Below, in pieces: positions 26,902-36,698 of a stretch of DNA of 64,000 bases. The DNA comes from Blautia sp. Marseille-P3201T (GTDB taxonomy: Bacteria > Bacillota > Clostridia > Lachnospirales > Lachnospiraceae): NCBI RefSeq assembly GCF_900120295.1, contig NZ_LT635470.1, positions 930,001-994,000 on the forward strand. Direction: 5' to 3'. A program made the translations under genes and the position numbers. Within the stretch, counting starts at the first letter, position 1, and each line of letters begins with the position of its first letter. Below the pieces are notes generated by a model that saw only the letters and a list, made by a program, of their open reading frames with translations, did not search any database and was not told the DNA's origin.

Positions 26902-29900
26902 TTATTTATCTTCTTTTCTTCTTCTGCGAAGCATTGCAAAAATTCCCAAACCTGCCATTGCTGTTCCTGCCATTGGAAGAATTGGAGCTGTATCTGCTGT
27001 CTTCGTAGGCTTACTTGTGCTTGGTTTACTTGGCTTGCTTGGTTTTGTTTTATCAACTTTTACAAGTTTACCCTGTGCTTCTGCCAAAGTTTTTGCTGCT
27101 GCATTGATTTCTTCCTGTGTTGCCTCTTCCTTGTTGAGTACTGCCTGTGCCTGTTTCATAGCTTCTGCAAACACATTCCAGCTTTCTGCTGTATAGTCTT
27201 CTTTTTTCAGTGCAGATGCTTTATCCAGCATCTGCTGCAGTTCTTCTTTTGTTACATTTTCAGGAACTGGCGGCTGTACTTCTACCAAATTTTTCTGTGC
27301 ATTTTTCAATTCTGTCACAGCAACTGCAATTTCCTCTGCTGTTGCTTTTGCATTAGCATCTACCGCCCGTGCTTTCAGAAGTGCATCCGTAAATGCTCTC
27401 CAGCTTTCTGCTGTATACTTATCTTTATCTCCCAGTATCTTCTCTGCTTCTGCAATTGTAGCTTTTAACTCATCTTTTGATGGTTTTTCTGGGTTTTCTC
27501 CAACAGGTTTTAAATTTTCTGAAGCATTTAACAGTGCATTTAAAGCATCCTGCAGCTGCTGTTCTGTTACCTCTGGATTATCATAAGCTTCATTTGCATT
27601 TGCTAATGCCTCTGCAAATACAGCCCAGCTATCCGCTGTATAATCTTCTTTGTTCTTATCGTTTGCTGCATCAATTGCTGCTTTTAACTTATCTCTTGTC
27701 GGAATTTTTACTAAGCCGTTCATAGCCTGTGTTAATTTTGCTTCTGCATCATTTACCTGATTAAAGGTTGCAGTGTTATCTGCTGCAACTGCTTTGGCTT
27801 CTTCCAATGCAGTTTTAAATACAGTCCAACTGTCTGCTGTATAATCTGCTTCACCTGTTAATTTCAATTCTGCCTCTGCAATCGCCGCATTTAAGTTACT
27901 CTTATCAACCTGTGGATTTTTTTCTGTTCCCAGATGAATTTCCGGAGCTACAATATAATCATTGGTAGCTGTAACTACAACAGGTACAGACTTTGTTTCT
28001 TCGCCCTGTGTCACCGTCAAAGTATAATTTCCTAATGGAATATTTTTAAACTTATAGTTTCCAAGAGCGTCTGTCTTTGTAGTTTTGTCAATAGCTGCCT
28101 CTTCTGCTTTTTCTGCACTCTTAATATTTACAGAAGCACCTTCTACTGGATTTCCGTCTTTATCAGCTACATGACCGGAAACAGTTTCCACATCACCTTC
28201 CGGCATATCATAGGAAGTTACTTTTACATTATCTACAGTTACATTGTTAGAATTTCTGGTATTCAGACCTACAGCACCTGCTGCCGTTGGCATTCCATCC
28301 ATTTTCAATCCTTTAATAACTTCTTCATCATTTACCCATAAAGAAATTGTATTATCAATAATTTCTGCTTTCAGATGTAAGGTTTTACCTGCTGATGCTT
28401 TTGGACCGGAATACATGTCAGACCATGAATTTCCACCATTACCCCAGTATTCTGCAAACCACTTGTCTTCTGCATCACCCACACCAATATATACACGATT
28501 ATTCATATCGTTTGCACGAAGAAGAACTCCTAAGCGAACGCCGCTCTTTTCCGGTGTAATATCCATTTCAACCATACCATTTTTGAAGGTTGGCGCTGCT
28601 GTTTCATAAACGTTAGCATGACCACCGCCCGGGAATTTAATCTTTGTTGCTTCTTCAGCTACGCTAATCGTTGTACTTGAGGTATTTCCTGCAAGGTTAT
28701 CCCATGTTTTTTTGCCATCGCTATAATCATTTTCATAGTCTGCAGTAGATACCGGCTGCAACATAATGTTCTGAACAAATCCTTTTTCTTTTGTCACAGT
28801 AATTTCTGTTGTATATACATCATATCCTTCTTTTTCTACCTTTAAGGTATAAGTTCCTGCTAAAAGTTTGTCAAAATGATATGCGCCATTTGCATCTGTT
28901 TGGATTGCTTCCGGCTGGCTCTTTCCTGTAAGAGATACGACTGCACCTTCTACTTTCTTACCTGCTGCTGTTACATGACCTTCTACAGAAGACTGTGTAT
29001 CTTTTAACTGGAAGTCCTGTGCAAATTCAAGCTTATCTTTTGTAACCTTAATATCTGCTGTTGCTTTTGCATAAACAGGACTGTCCGCTGTTACTGTCCA
29101 TTCGCCGAATAAAACACCTGGAAGGACATACTGACCACGGCTGTTTGTAACAGTCTTAATTGTTTTATCCTTCATCTTCACGCTTACAGTAATGTTTTCA
29201 ATTGGTCGTTTTTCTGCATCTGTAATAGTACCGGACATTGTTGCACCGATTACTTCCAGACCTTTAATCGCCTTATCTAAGTTTTCGTATGCTTTATCTA
29301 CAATTGCCTGCTCAGCATCAAAATTATCTAATGCTTCATTGGCTGCTTTCATAGCTTCTGTAAATGTTTTCCATGTTTCAGCGCTGTAATTCGCTTCATA
29401 ACGTCCTTCATTTTCAGATACTAAAGTTTCCAGTTTTGCTTTCTGAGCTTTTGATTTCTCAATTACAAGATTATCTAAAACGAAATCTTTATATCCACCA
29501 AAGTCTGCATCACCACCTGAAGTCTTTTGAAGATCAGGAGCTGTACTTGTAGACTGGATACCAAACCAGCTCTGTCCCCCTTTTGCACCTGTAATACGGA
29601 ATTTACAGTGTTTTGTTTCTGCTTTCTGTCCATCTGGAATAGAGGACTCTAATGGTGTGTATTCTACATCTTTATTTTCCACATCTCCGTTACCTACTGC
29701 CAATGCATAAGTTCCCTCAGAACCACACTGATAATCAAAACTTACATTATATGTAACGCCTTCTTCGAAACGGAAGTTCTGTGGAATTGTCTGATAAATC
29801 AGCTTTTCTCTCTGAGTCAAGCCGTTTGTTTTTAAGGACCAGTCACCTTCTAATACATCATCCAGTTTCTTTGTATACCAGCCTGCAGATGTATATTTTG

Positions 29901-32900
29901 GATCCTTTTTATTCTTTTCAGATAAGTGAGTACGGTTATCTGTAACGCCTTCTGCTCCTCCTACTACGAATGGCCATAATCCCTGCGGAACTGTTTCAAA
30001 GTTCTGTACGAATTTATCTTCAGATGGGAAGTTTTCAGAGTCATTCTGAACAATTCTCAAGTCATCAAAATAAACTTCTCCTTCTCCTTTGTCACGTTTC
30101 AATCGGATTGTTGCTTCTCCGTTTTCATCTGCTGTGAAGAATACATACATGTTCTGGAAGTAACTTCCCTGACCTTCAATTGTGGCATTACTTTCATTTG
30201 TATTATGAGCATCTGCCTGGCTGTAGTTCTTCGCAATAGATTTTGTTGTATAGTTCGATGCTGTTTTATCTCCAGATGTAACTTCCAGATAAGCTTTTGC
30301 ATCACTTCTGTTATCAACTCCTACCATTGCTACATACTGTTTTCCTGCTTCAAGACCTTTGGCTTTCTGCTCCAGAACCACTTCATCAGACTGATTGTTC
30401 AGACGCAGCATTGGGTTAAAGCCTGCACTGTGAATAATCTGTGCAGCATCTTTTTCACCTGTAATCTTCCACTGTTCTAAAGAAGCGCTGTTAAATCCTG
30501 TATCTACAAGATGAGTTCCCTCACTCCATTTCAACTCTGCATTTGTCGGATTTTTTGCTTCTGTTTTATAAAGAACATAAGGTGTTTTTGCTTCTGCATT
30601 AATCGTAATTTTACCGCCGGATACAGTTGCATTTGTAACTTCTTTCTTACCATTTTCTGTAAGTTCATATACTTTTGCATTAGACCATCCTGCCGGAAGT
30701 GTCCATGTAGAAGTTCCGCCTGCCTGGTTCCAATGATACAGCTTATAATTGTCTCCTAAAGATTTACCATTTGCATCCCAGTACCATGGAATTAAGTATT
30801 TTTCGCCGTCCATAATGACTCTTTCGCCATTTCCATCATCAAACTTCATAGTTCTCAGGCTGTATCCTACATCGCTTCCATTATTAGACTGTCTTTCAAC
30901 TGTAACAGTCTGTTTTCTTTCCTTGTCTTGAAGAACAACCTTCATTTCAGGTGTCCACTGTGCTCCTCCTACAGTTGTAGGCTGTCCCTCTACCCACTGC
31001 ATAACTTCATAATGCTGAAGGAACTTTGTAGATACATCATCATCAAAGAGATTTTCAATATATCCTTTGTAGTCGTTTCTTCCCTGCCATCCTTCAAAGT
31101 CTTTCATGTCATATCCGCCGAGTAGTGGATTTACAGCTGCTCCGCCATAGCTTGGATAATCACCAACCCAGGAGTCTTTCTGATGGTTACGGATAAATCT
31201 TGTAATCGCACTGTTAATACCTTTGTTTGTCGCTCCACCATAGGTAAGGTCTGCTGCCCAATGCTGAAAAGTAGAATCATACTCATTTGCATGTCCCCAT
31301 TCACCTGCTAATCTCCAGTCGCAAGTTTCTGTGATTTCTTTTGCCAGCTGACGGCTTGCCCATGTTCCATTGTCACCGGACTGACCATTCCCCCATACAT
31401 CTACATAGATAAAGTCAAGATCATTCTTTCCATCTGGATCTGCCGCATCCAATTTCTTCTTCAAGTCTAAGAAACGTTGTTCACGACCGTTTCTTAAGTC
31501 ATAATCCGCATTAATGTTAATTCCCTGATCCAGCCAGTTCCAACCATAGGAATATTTTCCACTGTCATCTTTTTTCAGTCTGTTTTCTTCAAAGTAAATA
31601 GACTCTGGATAAGTTTCACTGGCATTTACATGGATACCGAAAGTAGCTCCGTATTTTGCACCCTCTTTCATAAGAGTTGTCATGTCTTCTGCGCCGCCAA
31701 TTCGAGTACCAATATCTGCATAATTTAAGTGTCCGGAGTCATGTCCTTCACTTCCATAGCCTTTTAACAGAACGCTCTGTCCCAGACCATCTGTATTTAA
31801 GTATACTTTCTTAACATTATCCAATGTCATCAGGAATGGGTTCTGTGCCTGACTGGAAAAGTTCATTGCAATACGGATGGCAGTTCTGTCAGGTACTAAT
31901 TCACTTCCTTTGGGGTTATTCATAATATCACGATATGCAATGGCTCCATCCTGCCAGTCTACTTTTTTATCACTGTTTTCATCTGCTGTAATAGCAACTT
32001 TTGTGGAAGGAAGCTCATAATCTTTGCTTTCTTCTCTATACCCTTTCCCTTTTTGCCATGTCCAATAATTACTGCTTAAACCTGTTTCATGATATCCATC
32101 TTTTTCTGCCGCGTTGGCAACAACTCTCTGCCAGTCAGCATTTACATTATTTTCAGAATTACTCCAAAGACCTGCGCTTAAATCAGAAGATGATACAAAA
32201 GCATACATATATCCTGTTTTGCCTGCTTTCATATCTGCAACATTCTGATGTGTATCTCCGCTCTTCTTTGTATCATTAGACATATTTGCGCCATCAAATT
32301 TTGCACCTGCCTGTGTGGTTCTTACGGATACCAGATTGTGGTTTGGAATATTGATGGTTTTTACTAATTCTGAGTCCTTTTCTCTTTCTACAGATTTAAT
32401 GTTAAAGGCAAGTGTATTTTTTTCTACTACCAGTTCTGCCTTAATAGTTGCATGAATGTTGTTTTTATCATCATTCACCTTCATAGTGTAAACCATTTTG
32501 TTTTCCCCGTCTTTTTGGGAAGTAACTTCTGGTTTTACTGCAATACCGGTTTTATCGTCAGCCTTTGTCTGATTAAGCACAATGGTATCCAGCTTTTCTG
32601 TCTGACCATACATTTTCTTGCCTTTTCCATTGCCTTTTAAGATTTCATACCCTGCAACTCTCGGAAACTTACTGTCTATGGATACTTTCATCTCATCAGA
32701 AGAAATGGTTTCATCTGCTGTTTCTTCAAAATCTACCGCTTCTCCTGTAGATAAAATAATATCCTCAATTACTAAATCTTCTTTTGCTACTGTAACTGTT
32801 GTTGTTGAATTTTTATATCCCTCTTTACTTACTGCAATTTCAACTTCTCCGGCTTCAACACCCTCTATTGTCCAAGTACCGCCTTCACCGGTTGTTGTAC

Positions 32901-33708
32901 TCTTGTCCCCAACAGTAACTGTGGCTCCTGTAACCGGATTTTTATCTTTGTCTACAACTTTACCTGTTAAAGATACTGTTGTAACTTCTTTACCTTCTTC
33001 GAAAGTTTCACCATTTTCTTCAGAAGCCAATACCCATGTGTCAGCTCCTTTTTCTACAACTACTTCTCCGGCACTGTTTTTAATCTGCACATCTTTAAAA
33101 TAAATATCTGTTACCTGTTCACCAAAAGTACCTGCCTTAATTGCAAAACTTCCACCTTTTAATGCTTCCAGTGTCTCTGTCGGAACAGTCTGTTCTGCAC
33201 ATTTCTGTCCGTTAATTGTAATGGTATATACATTTTCTTTCCAGGAAATTACAATGGGAACTTCTTCATTTGCTTTCCATTCAGAAACACCAAGTTCCGG
33301 ATAATTACCTGGCAAATCCGTTGCTTTATACTCGAAGAACCATTTGCTGCTTGCATCAAACCCTGCTGCACTTAAAAAGTTATTTCCATCTACCCAGTAT
33401 GGGCAAATCTGTAATCTGTTTAATGCAGCGTCCTGTGAAGTTTTTAATACAAGACTGATTTCTCCTCCTTTAGGATCAATTGCATTTTCGTTGGTATTTT
33501 TCAACACAGCAGGTTTTTGTCCATTATCATTTGTTGCCCCCGCTTTAAAGTGATGCCATGTTTCAGTTACTGCCTTTTGAGAAGCCTCATCGTTAACTGC
33601 CGCATGTACTACGGTAAGTCCGGAAAGCTGTGAATAATCTGCTAACTGCGGAACTGTCATGCTGGCTGCCAAAAGTAAACTGAATACCTTCATATTTCTT
33701 TTCTTCAT
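26902..33708 (-). CDS. Wall-anchored endo-alpha-N-acetylgalactosaminidase (GH101), multidomain
   Basis: A 2268-aa secreted enzyme expected to release the core-1 disaccharide Gal-beta-1,3-GalNAc from Ser/Thr of mucin-type glycoproteins. Order: signal peptide (1-36), concanavalin-like domain (40-230), a carboxypeptidase-regulatory-like beta domain (about 240-310), GH101 core (about 330-1080), galactose-binding-like domains to about 1420, one FIVAR module (1425-1490), two more beta domains, a laminin-like domain (1655-1830), another beta domain, four FIVAR modules (1935-2215), then a Pro/Ser/Lys spacer and anchor. The nucleophile is Asp770 in FIYVDVWGN and the acid/base Glu803 in AGEWGHANEYD, spaced much as in the pneumococcal enzyme. 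The C-terminus is TADTAP, a membrane helix and RRRRKEDK, a variant sortase signal without LPXTG. AAGGAGA fixes the ATG at 33708. Confidence 0.92.
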   Translation of the reverse strand: MKKRNMKVFSLLLAASMTVPQLADYSQLSGLTVVHAAVNDEASQKAVTETWHHFKAGATNDNGQKPAVLKNTNENAIDPKGGEISLVLKTSQDAALNRLQICPYWVDGNNFLSAAGFDASSKWFFEYKATDLPGNYPELGVSEWKANEEVPIVISWKENVYTITINGQKCAEQTVPTETLEALKGGSFAIKAGTFGEQVTDIYFKDVQIKNSAGEVVVEKGADTWVLASEENGETFEEGKEVTTVSLTGKVVDKDKNPVTGATVTVGDKSTTTGEGGTWTIEGVEAGEVEIAVSKEGYKNSTTTVTVAKEDLVIEDIILSTGEAVDFEETADETISSDEMKVSIDSKFPRVAGYEILKGNGKGKKMYGQTEKLDTIVLNQTKADDKTGIAVKPEVTSQKDGENKMVYTMKVNDDKNNIHATIKAELVVEKNTLAFNIKSVEREKDSELVKTINIPNHNLVSVRTTQAGAKFDGANMSNDTKKSGDTHQNVADMKAGKTGYMYAFVSSSDLSAGLWSNSENNVNADWQRVVANAAEKDGYHETGLSSNYWTWQKGKGYREESKDYELPSTKVAITADENSDKKVDWQDGAIAYRDIMNNPKGSELVPDRTAIRIAMNFSSQAQNPFLMTLDNVKKVYLNTDGLGQSVLLKGYGSEGHDSGHLNYADIGTRIGGAEDMTTLMKEGAKYGATFGIHVNASETYPESIYFEENRLKKDDSGKYSYGWNWLDQGININADYDLRNGREQRFLDLKKKLDAADPDGKNDLDFIYVDVWGNGQSGDNGTWASRQLAKEITETCDWRLAGEWGHANEYDSTFQHWAADLTYGGATNKGINSAITRFIRNHQKDSWVGDYPSYGGAAVNPLLGGYDMKDFEGWQGRNDYKGYIENLFDDDVSTKFLQHYEVMQWVEGQPTTVGGAQWTPEMKVVLQDKERKQTVTVERQSNNGSDVGYSLRTMKFDDGNGERVIMDGEKYLIPWYWDANGKSLGDNYKLYHWNQAGGTSTWTLPAGWSNAKVYELTENGKKEVTNATVSGGKITINAEAKTPYVLYKTEAKNPTNAELKWSEGTHLVDTGFNSASLEQWKITGEKDAAQIIHSAGFNPMLRLNNQSDEVVLEQKAKGLEAGKQYVAMVGVDNRSDAKAYLEVTSGDKTASNYTTKSIAKNYSQADAHNTNESNATIEGQGSYFQNMYVFFTADENGEATIRLKRDKGEGEVYFDDLRIVQNDSENFPSEDKFVQNFETVPQGLWPFVVGGAEGVTDNRTHLSEKNKKDPKYTSAGWYTKKLDDVLEGDWSLKTNGLTQREKLIYQTIPQNFRFEEGVTYNVSFDYQCGSEGTYALAVGNGDVENKDVEYTPLESSIPDGQKAETKHCKFRITGAKGGQSWFGIQSTSTAPDLQKTSGGDADFGGYKDFVLDNLVIEKSKAQKAKLETLVSENEGRYEANYSAETWKTFTEAMKAANEALDNFDAEQAIVDKAYENLDKAIKGLEVIGATMSGTITDAEKRPIENITVSVKMKDKTIKTVTNSRGQYVLPGVLFGEWTVTADSPVYAKATADIKVTKDKLEFAQDFQLKDTQSSVEGHVTAAGKKVEGAVVSLTGKSQPEAIQTDANGAYHFDKLLAGTYTLKVEKEGYDVYTTEITVTKEKGFVQNIMLQPVSTADYENDYSDGKKTWDNLAGNTSSTTISVAEEATKIKFPGGGHANVYETAAPTFKNGMVEMDITPEKSGVRLGVLLRANDMNNRVYIGVGDAEDKWFAEYWGNGGNSWSDMYSGPKASAGKTLHLKAEIIDNTISLWVNDEEVIKGLKMDGMPTAAGAVGLNTRNSNNVTVDNVKVTSYDMPEGDVETVSGHVADKDGNPVEGASVNIKSAEKAEEAAIDKTTKTDALGNYKFKNIPLGNYTLTVTQGEETKSVPVVVTATNDYIVAPEIHLGTEKNPQVDKSNLNAAIAEAELKLTGEADYTADSWTVFKTALEEAKAVAADNTATFNQVNDAEAKLTQAMNGLVKIPTRDKLKAAIDAANDKNKEDYTADSWAVFAEALANANEAYDNPEVTEQQLQDALNALLNASENLKPVGENPEKPSKDELKATIAEAEKILGDKDKYTAESWRAFTDALLKARAVDANAKATAEEIAVAVTELKNAQKNLVEVQPPVPENVTKEELQQMLDKASALKKEDYTAESWNVFAEAMKQAQAVLNKEEATQEEINAAAKTLAEAQGKLVKVDKTKPSKPSKPSTSKPTKTADTAPILPMAGTAMAGLGIFAMLRRRRKEDK

Positions 33709-33763
33709 GATTTTCTCCTTTCTAGAGCAAACATTCATGCACTCTGCACAAATATTTTGTGTA

Positions 33764-33792
33764 ATCATACTATAATATTTGACATTTCGCAA
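33764..33792 (-). promoter_or_regulatory. Promoter of the GH101 gene
   Basis: TTGCGA (33792-33787), a 17-bp spacer and TATGAT (33769-33764) on the minus strand, 56 bp before the start codon. The palindrome-like ACAAAATATTTGT lies in the leader. Confidence 0.55.
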
Positions 33793-33874
33793 TTATTTAT
33801 TTTTATTTTTTTCTATTTGTACACATTTTTCGAACAATTATACAAACTAAACAAATCCTATTGTTCAAAATAAC

Positions 33875-33911
33875 AAAAAAACCCGCAAAGGTCTATATAT
33901 TCCTTTGCGGG
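33875..33911 (-). terminator. Terminator of argS
   Basis: CCCGCAAAGG and CCTTTGCGGG (33882-33911) form a perfect 10-bp stem followed by seven T on the minus strand. Confidence 0.92.
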
Positions 33912-33917
33912 AGTTCC

Positions 33918-35684
33918 TTACATTCTGTCTGGTGCGTCAAATCCTAATAAATCAATACATGTTTCCAGCACTTTTTCCGTTAAAGTCAACAAAGAAATCC
34001 AAGATGCTTTCTTTTCTTCGTCTTCTTCTGATAAAATCTTTGTTTCATGATAAAAACTGTTAAAAGCATTTGCCAGGTCATAAATATAAGAGCAAATTCT
34101 ATGAGGTGCTTTTTCCTCAAATGCAGGTGCAATAATTGAATTAAAGCGGGATAATTCTAACATCAATGCCTTTTCGCTGTCATTGGCTGCCGCTTTCATC
34201 ATTTTCGTATCTATGCTTTTTCCGCTTTCTGCATAACGGCTTAAAATAGATTTAATACGAACAATCGTATACAAGATATACGGACCTGTATTTCCTTCAA
34301 AGGAAGTAAATCGCTCAATATCAAATACATAATCCTTAGATGCCTGATTGGACAAATCTCCGTATTTAATCGCAGATAAGCCAACCATCTGCGCTGTTTT
34401 TTCTGCATTTTCATCTTTTACACTGCGGTTTTCTGTGATTTTCTTGAACATTTCCTCGTTAATTTCTGCAATCAGGCGTTCTAATCGCATAACACCGCCT
34501 TCTCTTGTCTTAAACGGCTTTCCGTCTTTTCCATTCATTGTACCAAAACCAACAAAGGATAACTGTGTATTTTCATCTACCAGTTTTGCTTTCTTTGCAC
34601 AGCGGAATACCTGAACAAAATGCAGCTCCTGACGTTTATCTACTACATAAATAATTTCATCCGGCTTATAATCCTCCATACGCTGTACAATAGTAGCTAA
34701 ATCTGTTGTATTATACAGAGAAGCACCATCTGATTTTAAAATCATACAAGGTGGAATTTCCTTTGTGTCTGTTTCTTCTTTTACATCTACTACAAGAGCG
34801 CCCTGATCTAAATATGCATAGCCATTTTCTTTTAAATAATCTACCATAGCAGGAATATAGGCATCTGCATCGGCTTCACCTTTCCACAAATCAAAATCGA
34901 CTTTTAATTTTGCATAATTTTTCTTTAAATCTGTTACGGAAACTTCCATAATGTGCTGCCACAAAGCACGATAGCCTCTTCTTCCCTTCTGAAGCTGAAG
35001 AGTTGCTTCCAGTGCTTCATTTTTATATGCTTCATCTTCTTTGGATTTTCCGCTGGCTGTAGGATAAATTTCCTCCAGCTCACTTACTGTAAAGGGAGCC
35101 TCCTTTGGATATTCTCCTTCATAATTTTCATCAAAATACACTAAATCCGGCTGTCTTTTGGAAAGTTCTGTAATAATTAAGCCCATCTGCAGTCCCCAGT
35201 CACCTAAATGAACATCCCCAATAACTTTATGGCCTAAAAAGCGTCCCATTCTCTTAATACTTTCGCCAATAATTGCAGAGCGCAAATGACCAACATGAAG
35301 CGGCTTTGCCACATTCGGACCGCCATAATCAATAACAATTGTCTTTGGATTTTTTGCTTCCTCCACAGAAAGTTTTTCATCTGCCAGCATATCATTTAAG
35401 TAATCTGCTAAAAACTGTTTATTCAATTTAATATTAATAAATCCCGGATTAACCGCTTCTACGCTTTCGAACATTTCGTTGTTCTTTAAACTTTCTACTA
35501 CACTATTGGCAATCATAATCGGTGCTTTTTTATATGTCTTTGCTGCTGCCATAGCGCCATTACACTGATATTCGCATAAGTCAGGACGATTAGACACTGT
35601 CACTTTTGCAAATTTTTCGTCATATTCTGAAGCTGTAAATGCTTCTTTTACTACTTCTTCAATTTTTTCTATAATTTTCTTCAT
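33918..35684 (-). CDS. argS: Arginyl-tRNA synthetase
   Basis: This class I synthetase (588 aa) charges tRNA-Arg. It has the N-terminal Add1 domain, PNVAKPLHVGHLRSAIIGE with the HIGH-type HVGH, GFGTMNGKDGKPFKTREGGV, where KPFKTR takes the place of the KMSKS loop, and the DALR anticodon domain near NAFNSFYHETKIL. It follows the degV gene by 7 bp, with GTGGAG overlapping the end of that gene, so the two form one transcript closed by a strong terminator. Confidence 0.96.
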   Translation of the reverse strand: MKKIIEKIEEVVKEAFTASEYDEKFAKVTVSNRPDLCEYQCNGAMAAAKTYKKAPIMIANSVVESLKNNEMFESVEAVNPGFINIKLNKQFLADYLNDMLADEKLSVEEAKNPKTIVIDYGGPNVAKPLHVGHLRSAIIGESIKRMGRFLGHKVIGDVHLGDWGLQMGLIITELSKRQPDLVYFDENYEGEYPKEAPFTVSELEEIYPTASGKSKEDEAYKNEALEATLQLQKGRRGYRALWQHIMEVSVTDLKKNYAKLKVDFDLWKGEADADAYIPAMVDYLKENGYAYLDQGALVVDVKEETDTKEIPPCMILKSDGASLYNTTDLATIVQRMEDYKPDEIIYVVDKRQELHFVQVFRCAKKAKLVDENTQLSFVGFGTMNGKDGKPFKTREGGVMRLERLIAEINEEMFKKITENRSVKDENAEKTAQMVGLSAIKYGDLSNQASKDYVFDIERFTSFEGNTGPYILYTIVRIKSILSRYAESGKSIDTKMMKAAANDSEKALMLELSRFNSIIAPAFEEKAPHRICSYIYDLANAFNSFYHETKILSEEDEEKKASWISLLTLTEKVLETCIDLLGFDAPDRM

Positions 35685-35691
35685 CTGTCTA

Positions 35692-36573
35692 TTACTCCAC
35701 TTCCACTTTTTTTGATGCTGCTATTGCCAAAGCTCCCTGACCGATATGGCATGCCACGCTTAAAGACAACGGAGCCATATACACCGGCATTCCCGGAAAT
35801 TGACTTTCTAATTCCTTTTTCCACTCCATAGCTTCCTCTTCATTTCCCGCATATGCTGCCTGAAGACAAAGTAAATCTTTATCCACGTATTCTTTAAATC
35901 TGCCTTCCAAATCTGCTTTCATAGCCTGGAGCATGGTACGTTTTGCCTGTTTCTTCCCTCTTGCCTTAGAAAAGGCATCTAACTTGTCCCCCTGAATTTG
36001 AAGCACCGGTTTTAAGTTTAATACCGTACCAAGAGCTGCTGCTGCCGGTGTAATTCTTCCTCCTTTTTTCAGGTATTTTAAAGTTTCCAGGGTAATATAA
36101 ATACTGGACTCTCCTGCCTCTTTTTCCAAAATTTCTTTTATTTGTTTTGCATCTTTTCCCGCCTTTACCAGTTCCATAGCATCCAATACTGACTGGCGCT
36201 GGGTAACGGATATACGTTGATTATCTACTACCTGTACTCTATCATGAAACTCCTTAGCCAGTACAAAAGCTGTCTGGCAAGAATTACTTAATCCACTTGA
36301 CATAGGAATATGTACAATCTCGTCATATTCTCCTAAAAGATTTTCCCATGTTTCCATAACATCTGCAGGTGAGGGCTGAGAAGTTGAAATACTTGCATCT
36401 TCTGCCAACCGTTTATAAAATTCTTCCTGCGTTAAGGTAATATCCTCTAAAAACAACTGTTCATCAATATAAAATGGCATTGCCAGAACTGTAATTCCAA
36501 GCTGCTGTGCTTCTTTCTGAGTAATACCGCTATTGCTGTCTGTAATAATTGCAATTTTCTTTTTCCCCATCAT
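35692..36573 (-). CDS. DegV family fatty-acid-binding protein
   Basis: The 293-aa protein begins with the EDD-fold IAIITDSNSGITQKEAQQLG and has ISTSQPSPADV, VHIPMSSGLSNSCQTA and GGRITPAAAALGTVLNLKPV, the standard DegV blocks. DegV/FakB proteins present fatty acids to the FakA kinase for phospholipid synthesis; whether this copy works with FakA cannot be seen because no fakA is nearby. AAAGGAG precedes the ATG. Confidence 0.92.
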   Translation of the reverse strand: MMGKKKIAIITDSNSGITQKEAQQLGITVLAMPFYIDEQLFLEDITLTQEEFYKRLAEDASISTSQPSPADVMETWENLLGEYDEIVHIPMSSGLSNSCQTAFVLAKEFHDRVQVVDNQRISVTQRQSVLDAMELVKAGKDAKQIKEILEKEAGESSIYITLETLKYLKKGGRITPAAAALGTVLNLKPVLQIQGDKLDAFSKARGKKQAKRTMLQAMKADLEGRFKEYVDKDLLCLQAAYAGNEEEAMEWKKELESQFPGMPVYMAPLSLSVACHIGQGALAIAASKKVEVE

Positions 36574-36654
36574 TCTCAGCTCCTTTTCCTAAATTTAGGT
36601 CATTGTTTTTAATGATACCATACAGCCCATTCAAATACAATCATTTTTTCTCCA

Positions 36655-36688
36655 AAAATAGAGCTGTCGTTTTATAAAACAACAGCTC
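36655..36688 (-). terminator. Terminator of the adaptor/permease operon
   Basis: GAGCTGTTGTTTTATAAAAC with its complement ACAGCTC (36661-36688) followed by TATTTTTGG on the minus strand. The core matches hairpins near rpsB-tsf and ald. Confidence 0.75.
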
Positions 36689-36698
36689 CATTCTTACT

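Noticed and set aside
26689-27468. Plus-strand 259-codon frame spanning the FBPase and GH101 gene ends
   Set aside because: It runs antisense across two genes and a terminator; Cys/Phe-rich translation mirrors the FIVAR repeats on the other strand.
32618-33103. Plus-strand 161-codon frame inside the GH101 gene
   Set aside because: Ser/Thr/Val-rich shadow of beta-domain coding sequence; no ribosome binding site.
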